Shown here: positions 25,663 through 35,033 of the stretch, piece by piece
How the letters are laid out: every line of letters starts with the position of its first letter
Position numbering within the stretch: position 1 is the first letter of the stretch
NCBI GenBank assembly: GCA_002359895.1
Contig: DEOB01000011.1
Location: 125,203 to 189,202, forward strand
DNA length: 64,000 nt
DNA from: Stenotrophomonas sp. UBA2629
Lineage (GTDB): Bacteria > Pseudomonadota > Gammaproteobacteria > Xanthomonadales > Xanthomonadaceae
Direction of reading: 5' to 3'
The notes under the pieces: model-generated
Databases searched by the model: none
The model's input: the letters and a program-made list of their open reading frames with translations, nothing else
What the model was told of the DNA's origin: nothing
Made by a program: the position numbers and the translations under genes

Positions 25663-27753
25663 ATGATGGCCATGACCCGCAACGCCCTAGTCACCAATGC
25701 CCTGCCCTACGCCAACGGCCCGCTGCACCTCGGCCATCTGGTGGGTTACATCCAGGCCGACATCTGGGTGCGCGCGCGGCGAATGATGGGCGAAAAGGTC
25801 TGGTACGTCTGCGCCGACGACACCCACGGCACGCCGATCATGCTGGCTGCCGAGAAGGCTGGCGTCACTCCGGAAGCCTTCATCGCCAGCATCCAGGCCG
25901 GCCATGAGCGCGATTTCGCTGCGTTCGGCGTGGATTTTGACCATTACGACTCGACCAACTCAGCCACCAACCGCGAGCTGACCGAGGCGCTGTACAACAA
26001 GCTCGACGCCGCCGGCCACATCAGCCGCCGCTCGGTGGCGCAGTTCTATGACCCGGCCAAGGGCATGTTCCTGCCGGACCGCTACATCAAGGGCACCTGT
26101 CCCAAGTGCAAGTCGCCGGACCAGTACGGCGACAACTGCGAGGTCTGCGGGGCTACCTATGGCCCGACCGATCTGATCGACCCAAAATCGGTGGTGTCCG
26201 GCGCCACGCCGGAAATCCGCGATTCGGAGCACTACTTCTTCGAGGTGGGCCGCTTCCAGGAGTTCCTGCGCCAGTGGCTGGCCGGCGATGTCGCCCTGCC
26301 GGGCGTGAAGGCCAAGCTGGCCGAATGGTTGGACGCCGACGGTGGCCTGCGCGCGTGGGACATCTCGCGTGATGCGCCGTACTTCGGTTTCGAGATCCCC
26401 GGTGCGCCGGGCAAGTACTTCTACGTGTGGCTGGATGCGCCCATCGGCTACCTGTCCAGCTTCAAGAACCTGTGCGCCAAAACCGGCGATGATTTTGACG
26501 CCGTGCTGGCGCCGGACAGCAGCACCGAGCTGCATCACTTCATTGGCAAGGACATCGTCAATTTCCACGGCCTGTTCTGGCCGTCGGTGCTGCACGGTAC
26601 TGGCCTGCGCGCGCCGACCAAGCTGCACGTCAACGGCTACCTCACCGTGGACGGCGCCAAGATGAGCAAATCGCGCGGCACCTTCGTCATGGCCCGCACC
26701 TACCTGGATGCCGGCCTGGCACCGGAAGCGCTGCGCTATTACTTCGCCGCCAAATCCTCCGGCGGCGTGGACGACCTGGACCTGAACCTGTCCGACTTCA
26801 CCGCGCGTGTGAATGCCGACCTGGTAGGCAAGTTCGTCAACCTGGCCAGCCGTTGCGCCGGCTTCATCTCCAAGCGCTTCGACGGCAAGCTGGCCGACGT
26901 GCTGCCGGACCCGGCCCAGTACGACCGCTTCATCGCCGCGCTGGCGCCGGTGCGTGAGGCTTACGAGCGCAACGATGCGGCCGCCGCCATCCGCCTGACC
27001 ATGGCACTGGCTGATGAGGCCAACAAGTACATCGACGACACCAAGCCGTGGGTGATTGCCAAGCAGGAAGGCGCCGATGCCGAACTGCAGGCGGTCTGCA
27101 CCCAGGGCCTGAATCTGTTCCGCGTGCTGGTGGGCGCACTCAAACCGGTGCTGCCGGCCACTGCGCAACAGGCCGAGGCTTTCCTCAACGCGCCGATGCA
27201 GGGCTGGGGCGACATCACCACGCCGCTCACCGCCCACACCATCGCCACCTATGTGCCGCTGTTTACCCGTATCGACCCCAAGATGATTGACGCAATGACC
27301 GACGCCTCCAAGGACACCCTCACCGCCACGCCCGCCGCCGCTGAGGCCAAGCCGGCCAAGGCCGACAAGCCCGCCAAGGTCGAAGTGAAGGCCGAAGCCA
27401 AGGCTGACGGTGAAGCTGCCGCTTACATCGGCATTGACGACTTTGCCAAGCTCGACCTGCGCATCGGCAAGGTGCTGGAGTGCGGTTTTGTGGAAGGCTC
27501 GGACAAGCTGCTGCGCTTCCTGCTGGATGCCGGTGAGCTGGGCCAGCGCCAGATTTTCTCGGGTATCCGTGGCAGCTACGCCGAGCCGGAAACGCTGGTC
27601 GGCCGCAACGTGGTGTTCATCGCCAACCTGGCTCCACGCAAGATGCGCTTTGGCCTGAGCGAAGGCATGATTCTGTCGGCTGGCTTTGACGGCGGCGCCC
27701 TGGCGTTGCTGGATGCCGACGGCGGCGCCCTGCCGGGCATGCCGGTACGTTGA
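25663..27753 (+). CDS. metG: Methionyl-tRNA synthetase
   Basis: A 696-residue class I aminoacyl-tRNA synthetase that charges tRNA-Met. The HIGH-type motif is PLHLGHL near the start and the KMSKS loop is AKMSKSRGT. The zinc-binding insert has four cysteines (CPKC and CEVC). After an Ala/Lys-rich linker (about 545-590), the C-terminal 105 residues form the Trbp111-like tRNA-binding and dimer domain (DDFAKLDLRIGKVLE, NLAPRKMRFGLSEGMIL). Three ATGs lie close together. 25663 is the first, but the one at 25672 gives the MTRNALVTNALPYANGP start usual in xanthomonads. GATAAT at 25637 may be the -10 element. Confidence 0.97.
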   Translation: MMAMTRNALVTNALPYANGPLHLGHLVGYIQADIWVRARRMMGEKVWYVCADDTHGTPIMLAAEKAGVTPEAFIASIQAGHERDFAAFGVDFDHYDSTNSATNRELTEALYNKLDAAGHISRRSVAQFYDPAKGMFLPDRYIKGTCPKCKSPDQYGDNCEVCGATYGPTDLIDPKSVVSGATPEIRDSEHYFFEVGRFQEFLRQWLAGDVALPGVKAKLAEWLDADGGLRAWDISRDAPYFGFEIPGAPGKYFYVWLDAPIGYLSSFKNLCAKTGDDFDAVLAPDSSTELHHFIGKDIVNFHGLFWPSVLHGTGLRAPTKLHVNGYLTVDGAKMSKSRGTFVMARTYLDAGLAPEALRYYFAAKSSGGVDDLDLNLSDFTARVNADLVGKFVNLASRCAGFISKRFDGKLADVLPDPAQYDRFIAALAPVREAYERNDAAAAIRLTMALADEANKYIDDTKPWVIAKQEGADAELQAVCTQGLNLFRVLVGALKPVLPATAQQAEAFLNAPMQGWGDITTPLTAHTIATYVPLFTRIDPKMIDAMTDASKDTLTATPAAAEAKPAKADKPAKVEVKAEAKADGEAAAYIGIDDFAKLDLRIGKVLECGFVEGSDKLLRFLLDAGELGQRQIFSGIRGSYAEPETLVGRNVVFIANLAPRKMRFGLSEGMILSAGFDGGALALLDADGGALPGMPVR

Positions 27754-27802
27754 TGGCTTGGGCGCGCCTGTAACCGCGCGCCCTTCCTCACCGGAGCAGA
27801 CC

Positions 27803-28393
27803 ATGCAACTGGCACTGTTCGACTTCGACCGCACCATCACCGTCTGTGACACCTACAGCCGCTTCGTGCGGCGCGTGGCCACGCCGGAACAGCGCGCGCA
27901 GGCGTGGTGGCGCGTCGGGCCATGGGTGCTGGCGTATCGGCTGAAGTTGATCTCGGCCGAACGCATCCGCCGCCGCGTCACTGCGCAGGTGTTCAGCGGC
28001 CGCCATGCCGGCGAAATCCGCCAGATGGCCCGCGAATACGCGCGTGACCACCTGCCTGAGATGGTGCGGCCGGAAATGCTGGAGCAGATCCAATGGCACA
28101 AAGCGCAGGGGCACACCGTGGTGGTGGTCTCCGGCTCGCTGGATATGTACCTGCAGCACTGGTGTGAGACACAGGGGTTGCAGATGATCTGCAACCGGCT
28201 GGAAGTGCAGGACAACCGCCTCACCGGCCGTTATGCCGACGGCGATTGCGGCCCGCGTAAGGTGGCGCACATCCGCAGGTTGTTTGACCTGAGCAAGTAC
28301 CAGCGCATTCACGCCTACGGCGACAGCCGTGAAGACAAACCGATGCTGGCACTGGCGCATGAGCGCTGGTATCGCGGCAAACAGGTTTCCTGA
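27803..28393 (+). CDS. HAD-IB family phosphatase
   Basis: A 196-residue hydrolase of the SerB-like group. Motif I is D-F-D-R-T-I-T near the N-terminus, motif II is VVVVSGS and motif III/IV is YGDSREDKPML. The HAD-IB group includes phosphoserine phosphatases and lysophosphatidate- or glycerophosphate-type phosphatases. The true substrate cannot be read from the sequence. GGAG stands eight bases before the ATG at 27803. It is probably cotranscribed with metG, 49 bases upstream, and with rnfB downstream. Confidence 0.88.
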   Translation: MQLALFDFDRTITVCDTYSRFVRRVATPEQRAQAWWRVGPWVLAYRLKLISAERIRRRVTAQVFSGRHAGEIRQMAREYARDHLPEMVRPEMLEQIQWHKAQGHTVVVVSGSLDMYLQHWCETQGLQMICNRLEVQDNRLTGRYADGDCGPRKVAHIRRLFDLSKYQRIHAYGDSREDKPMLALAHERWYRGKQVS

Positions 28394-28413
28394 TTCAACT
28401 TCCGCGCAGCCCA

Positions 28414-28842
28414 ATGCCACGCATGCAAGACACCGCTCAAAACGAATTGATCGAACGCCTGGACCGCCTGTTGCCGCAAACCCAATGCGGCCAGTGCGGC
28501 TTTGACGGCTGCCGCCCGTATGCCAAAGCAATGGCGCGTGGCGAGGCCGGCATTGACCATTGCCCACCCGGCGGTGATGCCGGCGCGCGCGCGTTGGCGC
28601 ATGTGTTGAACATTGCCGCGCTGCCGTTCGACCGCAGCCGTGGCGAGCACAAGCCCGCGCAGGTGGCATTGATTGTCGAAGCTGATTGCATTGGTTGCAC
28701 AAAGTGCATCCAGGCCTGCCCGGTGGATGCCATCGTCGGCGGTGCCAAGTACATGCACACGGTACTGGCAGACCTGTGCACCGGCTGCGAGCTGTGCATC
28801 CCGCCGTGCCCTGTGGATTGCATCGACCTGATCCCCGTGTAG
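28414..28842 (+). CDS. rnfB: Short RnfB-type iron-sulphur protein
   Basis: A 142-residue protein with the RnfB cluster motif C-G-Q-C-G-x2-G-C, ending in a CPPGG cysteine, and two ferredoxin-type 4Fe-4S motifs (CIGCTKCIQACP and CTGCELCIPPCP). RnfB normally passes electrons to the membrane-bound Rnf complex. The hydrophobic N-terminal anchor of standard RnfB is missing: the first cysteine motif begins within 25 residues. No rnfACDGE genes are in this window. A soluble electron carrier is therefore possible. It sits 20 bases after the HAD gene. Confidence 0.88.
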   Translation: MPRMQDTAQNELIERLDRLLPQTQCGQCGFDGCRPYAKAMARGEAGIDHCPPGGDAGARALAHVLNIAALPFDRSRGEHKPAQVALIVEADCIGCTKCIQACPVDAIVGGAKYMHTVLADLCTGCELCIPPCPVDCIDLIPV

Positions 28843-28980
28843 TCGGCCGTAACGTTGGGCCTGGGCAACACGCTTCAACAGCGCAACGCCGTTACCCTCA
28901 GCAACGCTGCCTGCGTCATCAAGCCCGGCGCATGCCAAGTGCGTGCGAGCGCCTGGCCATCAGGCAGACAATCATGCTGT

Positions 28981-29508
28981 TCAGTACGCAGCATCTTCGT
29001 CGTCCGGCGGCAACGGCCCCACCGTGTACTGCCTGCCAAACTGCTGGCAATCAGCAAGCAACGCCTCGGCATCGGCACGCACCACAGCGCGCGTCCCCAA
29101 CGGAAAACGCGTGTCCTCCACCAGATCGGTGCGCAGGTCAGTTACCGGCGAGAACGATGCCGATACCTCGTCGCGCTCTTCCAGCGGGGCTGATGCGTCA
29201 CTGCCCCACCAGCGGACCAGCCACTGCGCGTTGTCCCAGACCAGCACCGTCTCCAGCGTGCCCCCATCCAGCTGATATCCGACCACACAGAATCCGTTGG
29301 CAACCGTGCGGTCCCCATGCCGCCGCACCATGTTGCGCAGTTCAGCGTCGATGCCCCTGAACTGTGGGTACGCCAGCGGGTCGATACGCACCAGCGGGGC
29401 ACGCGCGTAGATCATCTTCGGCACCCGCCCCAGTGCCGGGGCCGCTTGCACCGCTGCTCCACTCCCCAGCAGCGCGCAGTACAGCAGCGGCAACAGGCAG
29501 CGCTTCAT
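28981..29508 (-). CDS. Exported protein of unknown function
   Basis: A 175-residue protein with a signal peptide (MKRCLLPLLYCALLGSGAAVQA-AP). The mature part contains LVRIDPLAYPQFRGIDAELRNMVRRHGDRTVANGFCVVGYQ and a WDNAQWLVRWW segment. I recognise no family. Two cysteines in the mature part (FCVV and ADCQQF) could form one disulphide. AGAAAAGGAATG precedes the coding start. It is convergent with rnfB and is followed upstream by ridA on the same strand. Confidence 0.6.
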   Translation of the reverse strand: MKRCLLPLLYCALLGSGAAVQAAPALGRVPKMIYARAPLVRIDPLAYPQFRGIDAELRNMVRRHGDRTVANGFCVVGYQLDGGTLETVLVWDNAQWLVRWWGSDASAPLEERDEVSASFSPVTDLRTDLVEDTRFPLGTRAVVRADAEALLADCQQFGRQYTVGPLPPDDEDAAY

Positions 29509-29592
29509 TCCTTTTCTCCGTTAACCACACAGCCGCTTCCATGCAGCGCCGCCCCGGATAACGCTGTATCCGGGGCAAACCGAACCTGTGGT

Positions 29593-29940
29593 TTACGGCA
29601 CTGCTGCGGTGATCACGATTTCGATCTTCCATTCCGGATTGGCCAACTTGGCCTGCACGGTGGCGCGTGCGGGGCAGGCATCTTTTGCCACCCACTTGTC
29701 CCATGCTTCATTCATGCCGGCAAAGTCGGCGATGTCGGCAAGGAAGATTTCCGCACGCAGAATGTTGGTCTTGTCAGTCGGCGCCAAACGCAGCAGGTCG
29801 TCGATGGCCTGCAGCACCTGCTCGGTCTGGCCGACGATATCGGCGCTGGTGTCTTCAGGCACCTGGCCGGCCAAGTAGGCCACGCCGTGATAGATGGTCA
29901 TTTCCGACATGCGCGGGCCGGTATCGAAGCGTTCGATCAT
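29593..29940 (-). CDS. RidA family enamine/imine deaminase-like protein
   Basis: A 115-residue protein with the YjgF/YER057c/UK114 fold: VAYLAGQVPEDTSADIVGQTEQVLQAIDDLL, then KTNILRAEIFLADIADFAGMNEAWDKW and a C-terminal PARATVQAKLANPEWKIEIVITA. The Arg in PARAT that binds the carboxylate of imines is present, as is the C-terminal Glu. RidA proteins hydrolyse reactive 2-aminoacrylate, and this paralogue may act on another imine. Its start overlaps the stop of the DUF998 membrane gene (ATGA), so the two are coupled. Confidence 0.9.
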   Translation of the reverse strand: MIERFDTGPRMSEMTIYHGVAYLAGQVPEDTSADIVGQTEQVLQAIDDLLRLAPTDKTNILRAEIFLADIADFAGMNEAWDKWVAKDACPARATVQAKLANPEWKIEIVITAAVP

Positions 29941-30629
29941 GGGGACGTTTCCCTCGGTTGGATGTGGCTGCCATTGTGACCCGAACCAGAGGTTTCAGCG
30001 GGTACTTTATGCAGCCGCCGCCACGCGGCAATGGCGACCATCAACAACCAGCCCACCACCAGCGCGATGACCAGCTTCTGGCCCAGCCCGCGCGGGCTGC
30101 TACGCCAAAGCACATGCAGCCATAAACCGGCAAAGCTGAGCCATGCCCACCACCACGTCCAACGGTGGAGCGACAACCAGCGCCGGTCATGACCAAAACA
30201 CCACGCCTGCAACAGCATGGCTACGGTCGCGCACAAAAAAGCGGCCTGCGCGGCCAGCCCGTGCACCAAGGGCGCAAGCAAGGGTGCCCGCTCCGGCAAC
30301 CAGCTGTCGCCAATGGCCACCGTCGCCAAGCCCAAGCCCGCCACCGTAAACAACGCCGGCGGCAGCCCGCGCCGGGCAACGCCTTGTGCCTGCGCATGCA
30401 GCGTCCACGCCAACAGCGCAATGGCACACCCCAGCAGGCAGTAGGCCACGCGCAACAGCAGCCCGTGCGGACCGTGCAGGTAGAGGCTCAGCGTGGCCCA
30501 AGCCCAGTCAAGATCGTCACGCGCAAACTGCAGCCAGGTGGCGCAGGCAACAAACAGCAGCAGCGCGGTCACTACCAGGGCAAGGCTCGCCTGCGGGTAT
30601 CGCCACAGGCGCGGTGCGAGGGTCTGCAT
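29937..30629 (-). CDS. DUF998-like integral membrane protein
   Basis: A 230-residue protein with six predicted transmembrane helices. The LSLYLHGPHGLLLRVAYCLLG block and the general layout fit DUF998, a family of unknown function. The start is uncertain: ATG 30629 gives MQTLAPRLWRYPQ, while in-frame ATGs upstream (30677, 30701) would add an unneeded proline-rich leader. No clear ribosome-binding site decides it. The 3' end overlaps ridA. It is divergent from mprF. Confidence 0.6.
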   Translation of the reverse strand: MQTLAPRLWRYPQASLALVVTALLLFVACATWLQFARDDLDWAWATLSLYLHGPHGLLLRVAYCLLGCAIALLAWTLHAQAQGVARRGLPPALFTVAGLGLATVAIGDSWLPERAPLLAPLVHGLAAQAAFLCATVAMLLQAWCFGHDRRWLSLHRWTWWWAWLSFAGLWLHVLWRSSPRGLGQKLVIALVVGWLLMVAIAAWRRLHKVPAETSGSGHNGSHIQPRETSP

Positions 30630-30798
30630 GTAGGTCCATCGCGGCGGTGGAATCAGGCAAGTGTAGGCGGCGGGCATCACGGCTGCAGGCTGAAGGAACA
30701 AAAAATGCGCGCATCACGGCTTTGCGTCACCGTCACGCGCCAGCGATAGTCTTGACCACCCGCGCCAAGCCGGCGCACCTGCTCAGCCAACGCCGCAC

Positions 30799-33354
30799 AT
30801 GAGTGCTACTTCTGTCGAACCGGATCTGAAAACAGGGAACTGGCGCCGGCTGCTGACAGTTGCCCTCACCTTGGCGGTCATGGGCATGGCGCTGCACGCA
30901 TTGGCCGGGCAGTTTGACGACCACGGCTATCACCAGATCCGCACTGCCCTGAAAGGTTTGTCGTGGGCGCAGTTGCTGGCCGCGACCCTGTTGGGCCTGG
31001 CAAGTTATGCGTGCCTGATCGGCTTTGATGCCATTGGCCTGCGCAGGGCTGAGCAACGCCTGCCCGCCGGTCGCATTGGTGTTACCGCCTTTCTGGCTCA
31101 TGCCGCTGGGCAGACGCTGGGCTTTGCCGCGTTGACCGGCGGCGCCATCCGCCTGCGCAGTTACGGCCGCGCGGGACTCAGCTTTGCCGAGGTGGGCCAG
31201 GTGGTACTGATGTCCACCTTGGGCTTTGTGTTCGGCGCATGGTTGCTGCTGGGTTTGGCACTGTGGCTGGAGCCCAGCGCAGCAGCGCGCGCGTTGCCGA
31301 TCAGCATTGCCGCCGTGCGGGCACTTGGCATTGGCTTGTTGCTGCTGTTCCCGGTGATGCTCGCCGTGGTGGGCGCGCAAGGCCGCCGCATCGGTTGGCG
31401 CACGCATCACATCTGGATTCCCGACCGGCGCACGGTATTGGAAGTCACTGCGCTGAGCCTTGTCGAACTGGCGCTGGCGTCTGCGGCGTTTTATGTGTTG
31501 TTGCCGGCACAGGCCGACGTGGGTTTCATCGGATTCATCGGCCTGTACCTGGTGGCGGTGGTGGCCGGTTTGATCTCCACCGTGCCGGCCGGCTTGGGGG
31601 TGTTTGAGTGGAGCCTGCTCAAGCTGCTGCCGCAGATAGCGCCTGCGGCCATCCTCGCCGCAGCGGTGGCCTACCGTGTCACCTATTACCTGCTGCCGTT
31701 GCTGCTGTCGGCATTGCTCGCCGCCGTGGCCAGTGTGCGGCGCCCGCTACGCAGTGGTGCCGGTGTGGCGTGGAGCGTGGTGCGGCCGTGGCTGCCACAG
31801 GTCATCGCGCTGGCGGTGTTTGCGGTGGGCGCCTTGCTGGTGATCGACGGCACCCTGCCGGTGCCACGCCATCGCGTCCTGCCGGCATCACTGCCGTTGA
31901 TTGAAACCTCGCACCTGCTCGGCAGCTTGGGCGGTGTCGCCCTGCTGTTGATCGGGCAAGGCCTGCAGCGGCGCAGCCATGCCGCATGGCTGATCGCCTT
32001 GGTGCTGTGCGTGGCCCTGCCACTGCCGGCATGGCTGCGCGGCGGTCACCTGCTGGTGGCATCAGCGCTGCCGGTGGTCGCCATCGCCCTGTGGGCAGCG
32101 CGACGCGAGTTCTACCGCGAAGGCGCGCTGCTGGACGAAGCCTGGTCATGGCCGTGGCTGCGCAATATCGCGCTGGTGCTGGTGGCAACGGTGTGGCTGC
32201 TGTTCTTCGTCTACAGCCATGTCGAATATCAAAATGAGCTGTGGTGGCAGTTCGCCACTTCCGGCAATGCACCGCGCGCATTGCGGGCATTGCTGTTGAT
32301 CAGCATGGTGGTGATTGTGTTTGGCCTGGCGCGCCTGCTGCACAGCACCCGGGGCCCGTTGCCAACCCCCGATGCCGCAACGCTTGAGCAGTTGCGCCCG
32401 GTGCTTGCGCAGGCGCACGACACCCAGGCTTGCCTGTCAATGACGGGTGACAAAGCCATCCTGCGCAGCGCGCAGGGCGATGGCTTCGTGATGATGCAGC
32501 GTTACGGCGGCTCGCTGGTGTCGATGGGTGACCCGGTGGGGCCACCTGAGGTGGTGCGCGAGTTGATCTGGAAATTCCGCGAAGAAGCCGACCGCCTCGG
32601 CCTGCGCCCGGTGTTCTACCAAACCGGAGACATGCATTGGCAGACCTACCTCGACCTCGGCCTGTCGCTGGTGAAACTGGGCGAAGAAGCAATGGTGCCG
32701 CTGCAGGATTTCAGCCTCGCCGGCAGCACCCGCGCCGACCTGCGGCAAGCATGGAATCGCGGCAAGCGCTCGGCGTTGAGTTTTCGTCTGCTGGATACCG
32801 CAGATGTACCGCCACTGCTGCCGCAATTGCAGGCCATCTCGGATAGTTGGCTGGACGATAAATCCGGTGAGGAAAAAGGCTTCTCGCTGGGCAGTTTTGA
32901 TGATGCGTATCTGTGCCGGTTCCCGGTCGCTGTGGTCGAAAACGAAGGCCGCATCGTGGCCTTTGCCAATGTCTGGCAAGCGCCGGCCGGGCATGAGCTG
33001 TCGGTAGATTTGATGCGCCATCGCGCCGACGCACCCAAAGGCACGATGGACTTCCTGTTCATCGAGCTGTTCCTGTGGGGTGCGGCAAACGGCTATACGT
33101 GCTTCTCGCTGGGCATGGCGCCGCTCACCGGTTTGGCCGAGCATCGTCTGGCCGGCCGTTGGAACCGCTTCGCCAACCTGGTGGCGCGCCACGGCGAACG
33201 CTTCTATGGCTTTGGGGGCCTGCGCCGTTTCAAGTCGAAGTTCTCGCCCGACTGGCGCCCACGCTATCTCGCCGCGCCCGGCGGTATGCACCTGCCCGCC
33301 GCATTGCTGGATGTCACCCGGTTGATTTCACTGGACCCGCGCCGGCAGCATTGA
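30799..33354 (+). CDS. mprF: Bifunctional lysylphosphatidylglycerol synthetase/flippase
   Basis: An 851-residue protein. The first 530 residues hold about 14 transmembrane helices (the flippase, UPF0104-like, ending in HSTRGPLPTPD). The C-terminal 310 residues are the DUF2156 GNAT-like catalytic domain, with GDPVGP, the VFYQTG stretch, YLDLGLSLVKLGEEA, LRQAWNRGKRS and a FLFIELF stretch. MprF transfers lysine or alanine from tRNA to phosphatidylglycerol and moves the product to the outer leaflet, which lowers the negative surface charge and protects against cationic peptides. It is convergent with acvB, with only 19 bases between the stops. Confidence 0.92.
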   Translation: MSATSVEPDLKTGNWRRLLTVALTLAVMGMALHALAGQFDDHGYHQIRTALKGLSWAQLLAATLLGLASYACLIGFDAIGLRRAEQRLPAGRIGVTAFLAHAAGQTLGFAALTGGAIRLRSYGRAGLSFAEVGQVVLMSTLGFVFGAWLLLGLALWLEPSAAARALPISIAAVRALGIGLLLLFPVMLAVVGAQGRRIGWRTHHIWIPDRRTVLEVTALSLVELALASAAFYVLLPAQADVGFIGFIGLYLVAVVAGLISTVPAGLGVFEWSLLKLLPQIAPAAILAAAVAYRVTYYLLPLLLSALLAAVASVRRPLRSGAGVAWSVVRPWLPQVIALAVFAVGALLVIDGTLPVPRHRVLPASLPLIETSHLLGSLGGVALLLIGQGLQRRSHAAWLIALVLCVALPLPAWLRGGHLLVASALPVVAIALWAARREFYREGALLDEAWSWPWLRNIALVLVATVWLLFFVYSHVEYQNELWWQFATSGNAPRALRALLLISMVVIVFGLARLLHSTRGPLPTPDAATLEQLRPVLAQAHDTQACLSMTGDKAILRSAQGDGFVMMQRYGGSLVSMGDPVGPPEVVRELIWKFREEADRLGLRPVFYQTGDMHWQTYLDLGLSLVKLGEEAMVPLQDFSLAGSTRADLRQAWNRGKRSALSFRLLDTADVPPLLPQLQAISDSWLDDKSGEEKGFSLGSFDDAYLCRFPVAVVENEGRIVAFANVWQAPAGHELSVDLMRHRADAPKGTMDFLFIELFLWGAANGYTCFSLGMAPLTGLAEHRLAGRWNRFANLVARHGERFYGFGGLRRFKSKFSPDWRPRYLAAPGGMHLPAALLDVTRLISLDPRRQH

Positions 33355-33373
33355 CGCAACTGCAGTCAGCCAC

Positions 33374-34717
33374 CTACGGGCGGGAGGTTTTCAACTGCTG
33401 CAGAATCACCCGCGCCAGCGCTGCGTAATCACCTTCAAAATGATGGTCACCGGGCAGCTTCACCACCTGCGCACTGCCTGCTGGCAGTTGCGGACACAGC
33501 GCGCCATCGTCGTTCGCGCCGTAAATGCACAACGTGCGTTGCGGTGATTGTTTGAGCAGCTCCGGTGCAATCGGCAACCCGTCGTCATCACCGCCGCCAA
33601 TCCAGTTACTGACGTGGAATTCGTAATCCGCGCGCGTGCCCGCTGACATCAGCGCGGTCATGCGCAGCATGGAGGCCGTGTTTTGCGGCAGCTTATTGAT
33701 GGCTGCAGGCAGCACGTCCGCGCCTTGCGAGAAGCCCACCAGCAACAGCTTCGGCCGCTGCCACTGGCGTGCGTAATGTTGCGCGATGCGATCCAGATCC
33801 GCCGCAAAACCCGCCGGCGTGCGCGCACTCCAGAAGTAACGCAACGAATCCACGCCCACCACCGACACGCCGGCCTGCGCCAATGCATCAGCCACTTCTT
33901 TATCCAGGCCCGCCCAACCGCCATCGCCGGAGACAAAGATCGCGAACGTGTCGCCCTGTCCGCTGGCCGGCACTTCCACCAACGGCAAACCCTCCAACGC
34001 CTGCGGCACCGGCGGCAGACTGACGCCACGTTGCGCACCCAGCACGCGGGCGGCAGCAACCTCGCCCGGCAACGCATCGCCACTGCGTGTGCGCTTGAAC
34101 TGCCGCGCCAATGGCACGGCACTTACAAACGCATCCACAACCTGCGCAGGGCATGCGTGATGGCTGCCGGCCACTGCCGACAACCAAGGGAAACGCAGCG
34201 GTTGCGGCAACAGCGCGCGGCCATCTATGGCATCACCACACATCATCGTTGCTGCGTGCCATTGCGGGCAGAAGCCCTCGGTCAGCAACCCGGCAAACAC
34301 CTGCGGCTGAGCCTGGGTTGCCACTGCATAGGCCAATGCCGCGCCCGCGCCGTCACCGCCCAGAATCGGGAGACGGTAGGTCGGCACGCGGTAATAGGCC
34401 TGCACGTAGCGGGAGAAATTTTCCACATCGCCTGCGGAGAAACCGCAGCGGCCTTTGTCCTTGGTCAAGACGTGCTGCAGATGGGCGGTGTCGATGTCCA
34501 CCACCATCGCACCATCGTCGCGTAGCGCCTGCAGTCGCGCCTGCCGCTGTGCCGGCTTTTCATTGCCGGAAAACCACAGCACCACCCGCTGCGGCGAGCC
34601 TTCGGGCAACTGCACCGGCACGTTCTCAAAACGGCCGTGACTGACCTGCTCTGCCGCCAACACCGGCATCGACTGCGCGGCAAGCGCCATCATCATGCCC
34701 AGCAATGCACGCGCCAT
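33374..34717 (-). CDS. acvB: AcvB/VirJ family aminoacyl-PG hydrolase-like protein
   Basis: A 447-residue exported protein. The ATG at 34717 begins a signal peptide (ARALLGMMMALAAQSMPVLAA), and the longer frame before it is not used. There are two alpha/beta-hydrolase-like halves. The second carries the VirJ signature FVSGDGGWAGLDKEVADAL and a nucleophile motif VGFSQGADVLP (GxSxG) with a C-terminal PGDHHFEGD histidine. In Agrobacterium, AcvB and VirJ hydrolyse lysyl-PG in the periplasm. Lying next to mprF, this gene probably encodes the opposing activity that controls aminoacyl-PG levels. Confidence 0.88.
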   Translation of the reverse strand: MARALLGMMMALAAQSMPVLAAEQVSHGRFENVPVQLPEGSPQRVVLWFSGNEKPAQRQARLQALRDDGAMVVDIDTAHLQHVLTKDKGRCGFSAGDVENFSRYVQAYYRVPTYRLPILGGDGAGAALAYAVATQAQPQVFAGLLTEGFCPQWHAATMMCGDAIDGRALLPQPLRFPWLSAVAGSHHACPAQVVDAFVSAVPLARQFKRTRSGDALPGEVAAARVLGAQRGVSLPPVPQALEGLPLVEVPASGQGDTFAIFVSGDGGWAGLDKEVADALAQAGVSVVGVDSLRYFWSARTPAGFAADLDRIAQHYARQWQRPKLLLVGFSQGADVLPAAINKLPQNTASMLRMTALMSAGTRADYEFHVSNWIGGGDDDGLPIAPELLKQSPQRTLCIYGANDDGALCPQLPAGSAQVVKLPGDHHFEGDYAALARVILQQLKTSRP

Positions 34718-34788
34718 GGACAGGTTCTCGTCAGGAAGAAACTGCAGCCTACGCCTGTCGCCACTAAAGAAACGTTGTAGCGGGCTGA

Positions 34789-34971
34789 TCAATCCGCCGC
34801 GTCGGGGTGACGCAACTTCCACGCAGCCAAGGCCTGCCGGTACTGCGCCAGCTCGTCGGAATACAGATCCAACACACACAGCGGGCAGCCGCTGCCGCAG
34901 CACTCGTTGGGGCCAGGGGCCTCGGGCGGCAGCGGGCGGGGATCAGCGTCGGTGGCAGGGTTTGGAGTCAT
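34789..34971 (-). CDS. Oxidoreductase-like domain small protein
   Basis: A 60-residue protein whose only recognisable element is NECCGSGCPLCVLDLYSDELAQY, the N-terminal oxidoreductase-like (Oxidored-like) domain with four cysteines, possibly a metal site. The ATG at 34971 is preferred. In-frame TTG at 34983 and GTG at 34974 are alternatives. It lies 71 bases upstream of acvB on the same strand. Function is unknown. Confidence 0.75.
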   Translation of the reverse strand: MTPNPATDADPRPLPPEAPGPNECCGSGCPLCVLDLYSDELAQYRQALAAWKLRHPDAAD

Positions 34972-35033
34972 CACTACGGCCAACAGGCCAGCTCGGCAGC
35001 ACGGTACGGTGCATTTTAGCCAAACCGCACCAC

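Noticed and set aside
25960..27852. A 630-codon minus-strand open frame opposite metG
   Set aside because: Same cause. metG is unmistakable on the plus strand, and the antisense product is low-complexity in Gly, Val, Gln and His.
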